A stretch of 33,215 nucleotides of DNA from Flavobacterium sp. (GCA_002733185.1 NVUT01000017.1:31815-65029); one strand, 5' to 3'; numbered from the stretch's first letter, positions 16,254-26,103 are shown. Notes: a model not told the origin generated them from the sequence alone. Numbers and translations are program-made.

Positions 16254-17921
16254 CTATTCATACGCCTTATCATGAACATTAGTAACTGCTCTACCACTTG
16301 GGTCATTCATGTTTTTAAAACTCTCGTCCCATTCCAATGCAATTTTCGTACTACAAGCTACTGAAGCTTCTTGAGGTACCGACCAAGCTGCGGTATCACT
16401 CGGGAAGTGTTCTGCAAAAATAGAACGGTAATAAAATTCCTCTTTACTAGTTGGTGGCTGAATTGGGAATTTATAATGTGCATTTTTTAATTGCTCGTCA
16501 CTTACTTCTTTTTCTACCATTTCTTTTAAAGTGTCTATCCAACTATAACCAACACCGTCACTAAATTGTTCTTTTTGTCGCCAAGCCACAGATTCTGGAA
16601 GCATATCTTCAAAAGCTTTTCTTAATATCCATTTTTCCATACGTTCGCCATTAATCATTTTTTCTTGTGGATTGATACGCATTGCTACATCCATAAATTC
16701 TTTGTCCAAAAACGGAACACGTCCTTCAATTCCCCAAGCTGCTAGTGATTTGTTTGCACGAAGACAATCATACATATGTAATTTGTTTAATTTCCTTACA
16801 GTTTCTTCATGAAATTCTTTTGCAGAAGGTGCTTTATGAAAATACAAATAGCCTCCAAAAATCTCATCTGCTCCTTCACCAGACAGCACCATTTTAATTC
16901 CCATTGCTTTTATGGCTCTAGCTAATAAATACATAGGAGTGGAGGCACGAATAGTAGTAATGTCGTAAGTTTCTAGATGGTAAATTACATCACGTAAAGC
17001 ATCGATTCCTTCTTGAATGGTAAATTTTATTTCGTGGTGAACCGTATCTAAATGGTCCGCTACTTTTTGAGCGGCGGCTAAATCTGGCGAACCTTCCAAT
17101 CCAATTGCAAAAGAATGAAGTTGAGGATACCAAGCTTTGTCCTTATCATTACTTTCGATACGTTTGTCGGCATATTTTTTTGCAATTGCCGAAGTGATAG
17201 AAGAATCTAATCCACCAGAAAGTAACACTCCATAAGGCACATCACTCATTAATTGCCGGTGTACTGCTGCTTCTAGAGCCTCTTTTAATTTTTGAATATT
17301 GGTTTCATTATCTTTAACAGCATCATATTCTTTCCAATCTCTATCGTGCCATCGTTTTAGTTCTCCGTCTGAACTATGTAAATAATGCCCAGGAGGAAAG
17401 AGTTCGATTTTTGTACAAATACCTTCCAACGCTTTTAATTCGGAAGCCACATAGAAAGTTCCGTTTTCATCCCAACCCATATATAATGGAATGATTCCCA
17501 TATGATCCCGAGCTACAAAATATTCGTCTTTTTCAACATCATAGATAGCAAAACCAAAAATACCATTAAGTTCATCTAAAAATGAAACTCCTTTTTCTTT
17601 ATATAAAGCTAGAATGACTTCACAATCTGATTGTGTTTGAAAATTATAAGAACCCTCGAATTGTTTGCGTAATTCTAAATGATTGTAAATCTCGCCATTG
17701 GCAGCTAGAACCAAGTTTTTATCTTCTGAAAACAAAGGCTGTTTCCCTGATGTTGGATCTACAATGGCAAGCCGTTCGTGAGACATTATTGCCTTTTTAT
17801 TATTAAAAATACCGCTCCAATCGGGTCCTCGGTGTCTTATTTTTTTTGACATTTCTAAAATTTGAGGTCTTAGTTTTTCTGAAGGTTGCTTTAGGTTAAA
17901 AGCACATACAATTCCGCACAT
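16254..17921 (-). CDS. asnB: Asparagine synthase (glutamine-hydrolysing), class B
   Basis: MCGIVCAFN (class II amidotransferase Cys2), RHRGPDWSGIF, GVLLSGGLDSSITSAIA, VLSGEGADEIFGGYLYF. Confidence 0.97.
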   Translation of the reverse strand: MCGIVCAFNLKQPSEKLRPQILEMSKKIRHRGPDWSGIFNNKKAIMSHERLAIVDPTSGKQPLFSEDKNLVLAANGEIYNHLELRKQFEGSYNFQTQSDCEVILALYKEKGVSFLDELNGIFGFAIYDVEKDEYFVARDHMGIIPLYMGWDENGTFYVASELKALEGICTKIELFPPGHYLHSSDGELKRWHDRDWKEYDAVKDNETNIQKLKEALEAAVHRQLMSDVPYGVLLSGGLDSSITSAIAKKYADKRIESNDKDKAWYPQLHSFAIGLEGSPDLAAAQKVADHLDTVHHEIKFTIQEGIDALRDVIYHLETYDITTIRASTPMYLLARAIKAMGIKMVLSGEGADEIFGGYLYFHKAPSAKEFHEETVRKLNKLHMYDCLRANKSLAAWGIEGRVPFLDKEFMDVAMRINPQEKMINGERMEKWILRKAFEDMLPESVAWRQKEQFSDGVGYSWIDTLKEMVEKEVSDEQLKNAHYKFPIQPPTSKEEFYYRSIFAEHFPSDTAAWSVPQEASVACSTKIALEWDESFKNMNDPSGRAVTNVHDKAYE

Positions 17922-17991
17922 ATTATGATGTTTTATTATTTATATCCTTGCTTTACTTAGACAAACTCAGTACAAGTCGCAAGGAATAGGT

Positions 17992-18028
17992 AAAAAAAAA
18001 ATGCCTATCAAGAAAAACTTGACAGGCA
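17992..18028 (-). terminator. Intrinsic terminator in the asnB leader (attenuator candidate)
   Basis: On the - strand: TGCCTGTCAAG-TTTTT-CTTGATAGGCA followed by T10. The single non-Watson-Crick position is G-U on this strand and A-C on the other, supporting - strand function. Confidence 0.85.
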
Positions 18029-18043
18029 CATATAGGTTCTCGA

Positions 18044-18052
18044 CAAGTTTTT
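18044..18052 (-). promoter_or_regulatory. Antiterminator segment of the asnB leader
   Basis: - strand AAAAACTTG (18052-18044) is perfectly complementary to CAAGTTTTT (18021-18013), the inner part of the terminator left arm plus the loop. Confidence 0.65.
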
Positions 18053-18053
18053 G

Positions 18054-18092
18054 TTAAGGTTTGTAATTAGTATTTAAATTATTAGTAAACAT
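18054..18092 (-). CDS. asnB leader peptide candidate MFTNNLNTNYKP (4 Asn in 12 aa)
   Basis: - strand ATG TTT ACT AAT AAT TTA AAT ACT AAT TAC AAA CCT TAA, ending 2 nt before the antiterminator segment and upstream of the terminator and asnB. Confidence 0.7.
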   Translation of the reverse strand: MFTNNLNTNYKP

Positions 18093-18171
18093 TGTCGTTT
18101 GTTTTATTATTTGTTTGGTAAATATATAGTATTTTTTTTAATATCCTAACTTTATATAATTAGTAATTATA

Positions 18172-18963
18172 TTATTCATATTCAAACTTAATGACATAAA
18201 TAGCTGTTCTATCATCTTCAATCTCAAAAACTCTTCCTTCATTATCAAAAACATATTCATAATCGTAATAAGTCAATGGAAAACTATAATCATTTCCTTC
18301 ATATGGATATACCTTTTCTATAGCAAATATATTTTTTGAAAAAAGTGTGTTTCTCCAATCAATTAAAACTCCAATTGATTTTAATAAGTAATACGGATTT
18401 GTTTTATTGGTATTGTAGTCTAGATATTCTACTCGGATTTCAGATTCATTTTCAACAGAAATAATATTCAAGTTTGAATCATAATTATATTTTTTATATC
18501 TGATGTCATTTTGAAAATATCCTGACCTTACTTCTGTTAAATTATTATCACAAAATACTAATTCTGTCAGTTTTTGATTTTCATTATTGAAAACTTCAGC
18601 TTTATTATTAGTCCACTTTATTGTTCTAGATAATTCATTATTGAGATATTCGGAGATAAGCCTACCTTTATTATCGTATTGGTATTGAGATATGTAAATT
18701 TCTCCCGGATTATAAGTAGAGATATATTTAGCGGAGATTACTTTTCCTTCTTCATCAAAAAAATATTCGTTTGTTTGTAACCATTCGTCATTATAATCAT
18801 ATCTAGCTGTAATTTTAAGATAAGAAGTGTAAAAAGAGCTATTAATAATAACATCTGTGTCATTACAAGTTGCAGTATAATTATTATCATCATCACTATT
18901 ACAACTTATCATTAATAATAAGAGTGTTATAAATGCTATTTGATTTTTAATAATTAAATACAT
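18172..18963 (-). CDS. Hypothetical lipoprotein with YD/RHS-like beta-strand repeats
   Basis: Signal ending LLLMISCNSDDD (lipobox); repeated Y-(D/E)-(N/D)-x-G-(K/R) motifs, e.g. YFFDEEGKVISAKY and YQYDNKGRLISEY. Confidence 0.65.
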   Translation of the reverse strand: MYLIIKNQIAFITLLLLMISCNSDDDNNYTATCNDTDVIINSSFYTSYLKITARYDYNDEWLQTNEYFFDEEGKVISAKYISTYNPGEIYISQYQYDNKGRLISEYLNNELSRTIKWTNNKAEVFNNENQKLTELVFCDNNLTEVRSGYFQNDIRYKKYNYDSNLNIISVENESEIRVEYLDYNTNKTNPYYLLKSIGVLIDWRNTLFSKNIFAIEKVYPYEGNDYSFPLTYYDYEYVFDNEGRVFEIEDDRTAIYVIKFEYE

Positions 18964-18968
18964 TTTTC

Positions 18969-21383
18969 TTACCTTAATTTCGGAAAATTAGTAGGATTTA
19001 CCTCATTCATCATTTCATATACTTTTTCATAAATATCTTCCACTTGTGGTTTTGAAAAATAATCACCATCGGTTCCGTAAGGTGGTCGATGTGCCTTTGC
19101 AGTTAAGGTTTGAGGCTTGCTATCTAAATATTGATATCCGTTTTGGTTGTCTAAAATTTCGCTTAATATATATGCAGAAGCTCCTCCTGGAACATCTTCA
19201 TCAATCACCAATATTCGATTTGTTCTTGTTATACTTTTTACTAAATCTTGATTGATATCTAAAGGTAATAAGGTTTGAATATCAATTACTTCAGCATCAA
19301 TACCTACTTGTTGCAATTCTTTTGCTGCTTCTTCAACTATTCTAAGTGTACTTCCGTAGGAAACCAAAGTAATATCATTTCCTTCTTTAACGGTTTCTAC
19401 CACTCCAATAGGAGTTCTGAATTCTCCTAAATTAGTAGGCATTTTTTCCTTTAAACGATAACCATTTAGGCATTCAATTACTAGGGCTGGCTCGTCGGTT
19501 TCTAATAAAGTATTGTAAAAACCTGCGGCTTTGGTCATATTACGAGGAACTAAAATATACATTCCTCTAAGTAGGTGAATTAAGCCGCCCATTTGCGAGC
19601 CACTGTGCCAAATTCCTTCCAAACGATGTCCACGAGTACGCACAATTAACGGTGCTTTTTGCATACCATTGGTACGATATCGTGTCGTCGCTAAATCGTC
19701 TGTTAAGGTTTGAATACAGTACATTACATAATCTAAATACTGAATTTCGGCAATGGGTCGAAGTCCTCTTAATGCCATTCCTATTCCTTGTCCGATAATG
19801 GTCGCTTCCCGAATTCCGGTATCTGCAATTCGTAATTCTCCGTAAATTTCTTGAAGTCCTTCTAAACCTTGATTTACATCACCAATTTTTCCAGCATCTT
19901 CACCGAAAATTAAGGTATTAGGATGTGTTTTAAATATTGCATCAAAATTATTACGAATGACAACTCTACCGTCAACCTCTTCAATTTTATCATCGTAGGT
20001 TGGTGGTACTTCTTTAATGGAAGTTGCATTGTTAGAAGCTTCAGAATAAAGATGAGCACTGTATTTTGGTTGAATGATTTCGAAATAATTAGCGATCCAA
20101 TCTTGTAGTTGTTTCTTTTCTACTGATTTTTCAGAAACTACATAGCGCAATGTTTTTCTTGCAGTTCCAATAATATCTTTTCGTAAAGGTTCTTTATCTG
20201 AAGCGAGGTCGTTTACAAGTTTTTCAATAAATATTTTATTAGAACTAGCACTTGCCAAATTATTTAGTAAAATTAAAAGTTCTTTTTGTTCTTGTTTTTG
20301 AGGAGCTACAAATGCTTTCCACGCTTCTTTTTTACCTTCTCTAACTTGTTTTACGATCTCTTTTTCAATGGTAATTAACTCTTCATCGGCAGCAAAATTA
20401 TTAGTGATTATCCATTCTCTAAATTTCACATTACAATCGTGTTCGATTTCCCAAGCAAGACGTTCTTTGTTTTTATAACGCTCGTGCGATCCACTGGTAG
20501 AATGTCCTTGAGGTTGGGTAAGTTCGTTTACATGAATTAAAACCGGAACGTGTTCCTCTCGAGCTACCGTAGCCGCTTTTTGATAGGCTTCAATTAAAGT
20601 TGGGTAATCCCAACCCTTTACACGAATAATTTCATAACCATTTTCAGTTTCAGTACGTTGAAAGCCTTTTAATATTTCTGAAATATTCTCTTTGGTGGTT
20701 TGGTATTTTGCGTGAACTGAAATTCCGTATTCATCATCCCAAACACTTATCACCATAGGTACTTGAAGTACTCCGGCTGCGTTGATGGTTTCCCAAAAAA
20801 GTCCTTCGCTAGTACTTGCATTTCCGATGGTTCCCCAAGCGACTTCGTTTCCGTTGATAGAAAAATTGGTTTTGTTAGTGATTCCGTTAACGGTTCTGTA
20901 AATTTTTGATGCTTGTGCCAATCCTAATAGTCTTGGCATTTGTCCAGCAGTAGGAGAAATATCTGCACTACTATTTTTTTGAATGGTTAGATTTTTCCAA
21001 CTTCCATCGTTTTCTAAACTGTGGGTTGCAAAATGCCCTCCCATTTGGCGGCCTGCACTCATAGGGTCTGCATTGATGTCTGTGTGACCGTATAATCCCG
21101 CAAAAAATTCTTGTATGCTTAACTTACCAATCGCCATCATAAATGTTTGATCGCGGTAATAACCGCTACGCCAATCTCCATTTTTAAACGATTTTGCCCA
21201 AGCTAATTGTGGTACCTCTTTTCCGTCACCAAAAATTCCAAATTTAGCTTTACCAGTTAGCACTTCGCGTCTTCCTAAAAGGCTACACTCACGGCTAGTA
21301 ACTGCAATTTTATAGTCGTTTAAGATTTCGGTTTTAAAATCTTCAAAAGATAATTTATTATTGGTTTCAGAATTTGTTTGCAT
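18969..21383 (-). CDS. 2-oxoacid dehydrogenase E1 component, fused alpha/beta subunits (branched-chain/pyruvate type)
   Basis: Alpha half: GQMPRLLGLAQASKIYR, NEVAWGTIGNASTSEGLFWETINAAGVLQVPMVISVWDDEYGISV. Beta half: FGEDAGKIGDVNQGLEGLQEIYGELRIADTGIREATIIGQGIGMALRGLRPIAEIQYLDY. Confidence 0.92.
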   Translation of the reverse strand: MQTNSETNNKLSFEDFKTEILNDYKIAVTSRECSLLGRREVLTGKAKFGIFGDGKEVPQLAWAKSFKNGDWRSGYYRDQTFMMAIGKLSIQEFFAGLYGHTDINADPMSAGRQMGGHFATHSLENDGSWKNLTIQKNSSADISPTAGQMPRLLGLAQASKIYRTVNGITNKTNFSINGNEVAWGTIGNASTSEGLFWETINAAGVLQVPMVISVWDDEYGISVHAKYQTTKENISEILKGFQRTETENGYEIIRVKGWDYPTLIEAYQKAATVAREEHVPVLIHVNELTQPQGHSTSGSHERYKNKERLAWEIEHDCNVKFREWIITNNFAADEELITIEKEIVKQVREGKKEAWKAFVAPQKQEQKELLILLNNLASASSNKIFIEKLVNDLASDKEPLRKDIIGTARKTLRYVVSEKSVEKKQLQDWIANYFEIIQPKYSAHLYSEASNNATSIKEVPPTYDDKIEEVDGRVVIRNNFDAIFKTHPNTLIFGEDAGKIGDVNQGLEGLQEIYGELRIADTGIREATIIGQGIGMALRGLRPIAEIQYLDYVMYCIQTLTDDLATTRYRTNGMQKAPLIVRTRGHRLEGIWHSGSQMGGLIHLLRGMYILVPRNMTKAAGFYNTLLETDEPALVIECLNGYRLKEKMPTNLGEFRTPIGVVETVKEGNDITLVSYGSTLRIVEEAAKELQQVGIDAEVIDIQTLLPLDINQDLVKSITRTNRILVIDEDVPGGASAYILSEILDNQNGYQYLDSKPQTLTAKAHRPPYGTDGDYFSKPQVEDIYEKVYEMMNEVNPTNFPKLR

Positions 21384-21607
21384 AATAAAAGGGAGGTATT
21401 AGGTCATGCAAAAGTAGTGAAAATTGAAATTTTATGCAATCCCTATTTTTAGTAAATAAGAAAGGTATTTAATAAAAGTTACAATTTCCCTAAAAAGATT
21501 AGATATAATTTAATAAAATAGTAGGATAGCTAATAAATAGTTAAATAAATTAACTTTATAATGAATTAAAAAAATATAAGTAAAAAAAAATATTAAAAAA
21601 ACTGAAA

Positions 21608-21841
21608 CTATTTTACTTCTTTTTTATCCGAAGTAATTCCTTTTATTATAATAAGTCTAATTAATAAAAAGTAGGGTAAACCGTGTAATACTACATCAAA
21701 CCAGTCCATTGGTTTCATTCCTTCTGCACCACCTAGAATCCATTTTGCTTTTCCGAAGATATGTGGTTCTGGGAAAAAAGGAGCCAATCCTAAAGTTAAA
21801 CAAAGTAATATTACTATTCGCCAATTATTTATTATATCCAT
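21608..21841 (-). CDS. Small conserved membrane protein (77 aa)
   Basis: Two hydrophobic segments (WRIVILLCLTLGLAPFF, VVLHGLPYFLLIRLIII); 15 nt downstream of the M1-like gene. Confidence 0.6.
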   Translation of the reverse strand: MDIINNWRIVILLCLTLGLAPFFPEPHIFGKAKWILGGAEGMKPMDWFDVVLHGLPYFLLIRLIIIKGITSDKKEVK

Positions 21842-21856
21842 GATTATTGTTTTTTA

Positions 21857-24673
21857 TTAATACCAATTTCTGGAAAATAATCCAAAAAGTGTGCTTATGT
21901 CTATAGTGATGATAAATCGTATTTTTTCTTCGTAATTGGCTTGTCCCATTTCCCAACCTAAATTGGAATAAACAGGGAAGAAAACCTCAAAATAATCTTC
22001 TACCAAACTTAGTCTTAATCCACTATCATAAAGCGTTTCAGTGCCAAGATTTTTGTTGTTTACAAAACCAAGATCACCATACACTTGTATCCATCGCCAA
22101 ATATTGGTACTTACATTCATTGTTGCCATCCAAGTGTTTGAAAAATCTGGACTTAATTTAGATTTAAAACCACCTTCTGCCAAAATTAATTGTTGACTAA
22201 AAAAACCGGAGTCATCACTTCTTCCGTAGTAATTATAATCAAATAGATAATCGGTTGGTCGGTCTAATGCGAAACTAAAAAAGTCGTCATTTACATCGGT
22301 TTTATTTTTTAGAAATGCACCTGCGAATATCCGAATGTCAATTTTTCGGTTATTATTAAAGAGTTTTCGATATTTTAATGTGGTAGAAATTTTACTAAAT
22401 TCAGAAGATAATTGATAATTTACTACTGCTTTGTAGTGATTAATTAAATTTGGGTTTGAATACACATAACTTATGTCGAATACACTATAATTAGGTGATT
22501 CTAACGGTTTGTTTGGATTAATATCTCGATCTACTGTAACATTTCTTAAGTTTATAAAATGTCTTTTATTACTTCTAAGGTCTTTGCTGTTTCTAAAGCC
22601 TATGGTTGCAAACGGACTTAATCGTTTATAAAACAATCCTTCATCGTACGAAAAATAATTTCCAGAAATTCCAAACCTATAAAAATAAAGGTTCCCAAAT
22701 TCTGGCATATGTTTATAATGTATGGAAGCACTTCCTACAACGGTATTTGATCTAAAAGCATATAAAGGTTCTAATTTGTATTGAAACTCTTTCCGAAGTA
22801 TGGTTTTGTTATATAATTTCGGACCTAATGCTAAGCCGTCATATACATTATAACTGTATTCTGGCATTAAAAATATCTGATTGTATTTTGGATCTTCGAC
22901 ATCTTTAAAAACCCTAATTTGAAGCGGTTTATTTAAAAATCCTTTGACCTTTTTAAAATTGTTTCGCTCATTATATTCTGGTATATTACTTTCGTAATTT
23001 AATGCAATTTGACGAATGTCTTTTATAGGTAAAGTCACGGTAATAGAAGAATCTATAGGAGCCAACCATTGTTTGAAAACTATATTGTTTTTATTGATTC
23101 CGTAGATAGAAACGGGTAAAGAAGTAGGGCGTTTATTAACCACAGTAACCTGCACCGAGTCTTTGGTTTTCTTTACATCTTTCAATACAAATTCAATAGT
23201 ATTTCTATTGTCAACAAAATCTTTAAAAAACCAATCTACCGATTTGTCTGTGTTTCTTTCAAGGTATTTTTTAAACTCATTAGAGCTGATTGCTTTTAAT
23301 TCATTTTCAGAAAAAAACTGATGGATACTTTTTAAAACGGCATCATCTCCGAGGTAATTTGAAAGGTAAGATAAACCCTTTCCTCCATAATAATCGCTAG
23401 CTATATTCTTATTAAATTTGAGTAGGGAATCTCTAGGAGTGGTTATTTTTTGATGTAAATTATTTCTTGCCATATTCAGATATAAAAATGAATATTGGTC
23501 ATTTATTTTCAATTCTGAAGCGTGAAATAATCGAGCAAGCCATAAATTACTTAAATTTCCGATTATTTTCATATCGGGATAGTAAGTGTCCACATATTCC
23601 ATCATTAAATACACTTGAAACGCACCAATTAACCAATGGTCTTCACGAGGGTTTACTACTAATGTATTTTCTAAATACGTGCGACTAATTATTTTAAGCA
23701 TTTCAATATCATACTCAAAACCATTGGGAAAAGGACTGATAAATTCTGGCAATAAATTAAGGCCATAAACGGGATCTCGTTTATAATCTATCTCGCTAAT
23801 TACCAATTTATCGAACGGATAACTACCCAGATTTTTATCTAAAAACTGAACAACCCTATCTATAATCAACGCTTTAATTTGAGGAGTTACTTTTTTGTGT
23901 GTATGGTTGGAAGTAACTTGAACTTTATCGGTAAGAACGTTTTCAAAATCGGAAGCCTTAACTAGATGTAATTTTACAAGCATTCGGTTATCTCCTGTAA
24001 AATGATAGGTTCTTTTATCTTTCGTAAAGGTATCTGAAATTTCTTTTAAATCTGAAACAATTGTAAAATAATAAGGAACCTGAAAATGAATATCAAATGT
24101 AGAAGGAGTGAGGAAGCTATCGTTTAAATCTTTATTGCTATAATACTGCCATTCTCCATTAAAAACTGCAGGAGATAAATACCAATAGCGAATCTTAAAA
24201 TCGCCGTTATTGTTAACACCATAACGTGTAAATTTATCATCTGGAAGCACTACAGAATACTCCATTTTTAAGGTATAGGTTTCTCCTGGCAGAAGGGTTT
24301 TATCTAAGGTTATGTGTATAATATCTACTTCTTTTCCACGCTTCCAAACCAATGGAGAGTTTTGATAATTTTCAATGCTTTTTATAGTTGAATGTCCCCG
24401 TTTTTTATTTTTTTCAAAATGAAATGATGCTTGGTAGTTTTCAGAAAAACGTTTGCCTAAGGGTGTGGTTTTACTGGAAAAACTATTAGCCCAATCGTTT
24501 AAATAAATTTCTTTTAAAGGAACTGTTGAATGATTTTTATAAACAATTTCTTGCTGAATGGTAATTGTATTTAAAGTAGGATCTAACGATGCATCAATCG
24601 TGATATTATGCTGTGAAAATGTAATAGAACTAATAAATAATCCTATAATTAGTATGTAGTTTTTACCCTTCAA
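21857..24673 (-). CDS. M1 (gluzincin)-like protein with C-terminal outer-membrane beta-barrel region; zinc motif absent
   Basis: M1-like N-terminal layout (RYWYLSPAVFNGEWQYYSN, PFDKLVISEIDY, YYGGKGLSYLSNYLGDDAVLKSIHQFF, VDWFFKDFVDN) and a strand-rich C-terminus ending in ..LFGLFSRNWY. No HExxH anywhere in the translation. Confidence 0.75.
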   Translation of the reverse strand: MKGKNYILIIGLFISSITFSQHNITIDASLDPTLNTITIQQEIVYKNHSTVPLKEIYLNDWANSFSSKTTPLGKRFSENYQASFHFEKNKKRGHSTIKSIENYQNSPLVWKRGKEVDIIHITLDKTLLPGETYTLKMEYSVVLPDDKFTRYGVNNNGDFKIRYWYLSPAVFNGEWQYYSNKDLNDSFLTPSTFDIHFQVPYYFTIVSDLKEISDTFTKDKRTYHFTGDNRMLVKLHLVKASDFENVLTDKVQVTSNHTHKKVTPQIKALIIDRVVQFLDKNLGSYPFDKLVISEIDYKRDPVYGLNLLPEFISPFPNGFEYDIEMLKIISRTYLENTLVVNPREDHWLIGAFQVYLMMEYVDTYYPDMKIIGNLSNLWLARLFHASELKINDQYSFLYLNMARNNLHQKITTPRDSLLKFNKNIASDYYGGKGLSYLSNYLGDDAVLKSIHQFFSENELKAISSNEFKKYLERNTDKSVDWFFKDFVDNRNTIEFVLKDVKKTKDSVQVTVVNKRPTSLPVSIYGINKNNIVFKQWLAPIDSSITVTLPIKDIRQIALNYESNIPEYNERNNFKKVKGFLNKPLQIRVFKDVEDPKYNQIFLMPEYSYNVYDGLALGPKLYNKTILRKEFQYKLEPLYAFRSNTVVGSASIHYKHMPEFGNLYFYRFGISGNYFSYDEGLFYKRLSPFATIGFRNSKDLRSNKRHFINLRNVTVDRDINPNKPLESPNYSVFDISYVYSNPNLINHYKAVVNYQLSSEFSKISTTLKYRKLFNNNRKIDIRIFAGAFLKNKTDVNDDFFSFALDRPTDYLFDYNYYGRSDDSGFFSQQLILAEGGFKSKLSPDFSNTWMATMNVSTNIWRWIQVYGDLGFVNNKNLGTETLYDSGLRLSLVEDYFEVFFPVYSNLGWEMGQANYEEKIRFIITIDISTLFGLFSRNWY

Positions 24674-25909
24674 TTATTTTTTAATAAATTTTAATACAGG
24701 AGCATTTGGAATGTTTGTTTTTATATAAAACAATCCACTTTGTAAAAACGATACATTTAGGTGAATATTTTTTTCTTTTTTTGAAACGTAATAAAGTGTT
24801 TTTTGTCCTAAGGTGTTAAAAACAGAAATGGTAATGTTTTCTGAATAGCTTTCAGAAATCAATAATTTTACTTGGTCATAAACAATTGTTTTTTCTATAG
24901 AAATTGGTGATACTACTTCAAAATCGGTATTCCCTAAAACAAATTCTTTATTTGTTTCTAATTGCATAATTACGGGTAAATGATCACTCATACTGTATAA
25001 ATTATTTCGTAATACTTGACTATAATCACCTATACAAGTTTCGTCGCTAATATCTAAGTTATAGCAATTTTCATTGTTGCCGTAAGCTTTATAACTAGTA
25101 GGAATGTACCTTAATTTTGGATCAGTCATCATATTTTCTGAAATAGTAATAAAGTCGAAACGATCGTCCAAACCACCTCCAGCACCAGATCCAAAAGGAG
25201 AATTAATACGGGTGCTTTGTGTATGTATATTTTGATAAGTATCGTTATTATGCCAAGAACCTGGAGAGTCAATAGGGTCAACCATAATAATTGCATTAGT
25301 TGGGTCTAATAACTCTTGGTATGCAGGTTCTGAAGCAGTATAAAGGTTAAAGTCTCCAGAAAATATTACGAAAGAATTTGGATTGATGGTTGCTAAATCT
25401 GAAGTAAATTCATTTACCATACTTAATCTTAAGTTTTGATTGCCTGTACCTTGACTAGATTTTAAATGTGTAACATAAATGTAAATAAATATAGGGTCCG
25501 TTTCTTGATCTATAGTATTTAACTTTAAAACATATTTATTTATATCTCTTACAGTAGTTGAAATTACTTCGGAAGATTCTAAGCTAAATTTATTGGTTTT
25601 AAAAAATATTAATTGTTGCAATTCTGATCCACTTGATTGGTTATCAATAAAATTTGCTCTAGAATAAATATTGGTTTCGCTGTTTAGTGTGATGTTCATA
25701 ATATCGTCGGCACCTTCTTCAGATTGTAATTCGCAAACCATAAAAATATCGGGTTGAAATTCTGCCATAATATTTTTTAAAATTCCGGAGCGACCACCAG
25801 GAGCAGCATTAGGAAATTCTAATAAATTATAAAACATAGCATTGATTGTTTCTTGAGCAGATAGTGTAAGGTTTACTAACACAAAAATAACAACTATATG
25901 TTTTTTCAT
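24674..25909 (-). CDS. Secreted endonuclease/exonuclease/phosphatase family protein with T9SS sorting tail
   Basis: MFYNLLEFPN, PDIFMVCELQ, VTHLKSSQGTGNQNLRLSMV, FVIFSGDFNLY, YSMSDHLPVIMQL (EEP motifs); C-terminus NTLGQKTLYYVSKKEKNIHLNVSFLQSGLFYIKTN...LKFIKK. Confidence 0.88.
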   Translation of the reverse strand: MKKHIVVIFVLVNLTLSAQETINAMFYNLLEFPNAAPGGRSGILKNIMAEFQPDIFMVCELQSEEGADDIMNITLNSETNIYSRANFIDNQSSGSELQQLIFFKTNKFSLESSEVISTTVRDINKYVLKLNTIDQETDPIFIYIYVTHLKSSQGTGNQNLRLSMVNEFTSDLATINPNSFVIFSGDFNLYTASEPAYQELLDPTNAIIMVDPIDSPGSWHNNDTYQNIHTQSTRINSPFGSGAGGGLDDRFDFITISENMMTDPKLRYIPTSYKAYGNNENCYNLDISDETCIGDYSQVLRNNLYSMSDHLPVIMQLETNKEFVLGNTDFEVVSPISIEKTIVYDQVKLLISESYSENITISVFNTLGQKTLYYVSKKEKNIHLNVSFLQSGLFYIKTNIPNAPVLKFIKK

Positions 25910-26076
25910 TAAAAGGGAGTTTGTTTATTGTTTTCAAATGTACAATTAAAGTGGTGTTAATTGCTAAAAGTCAAGTGAGAAAAGTAAAATTAAAAGGCTG
26001 AAATAATTTATAATTACAAGAGGTTGAATCTTGTTTATATTATATAAAACTATTTGATAAAAATTTAATTACAGAA

Positions 26077-26103
26077 AAAACTCAACCGAAATGATTGAGT
26101 TTT
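26077..26103 (-). terminator. Intrinsic terminator for the 26128 gene
   Basis: AAAACTCAA-CCGAAATGA-TTGAGTTTT hairpin 24 nt downstream of the stop; on the - strand followed by TTCTGTAATT after a T-rich arm. Confidence 0.65.
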
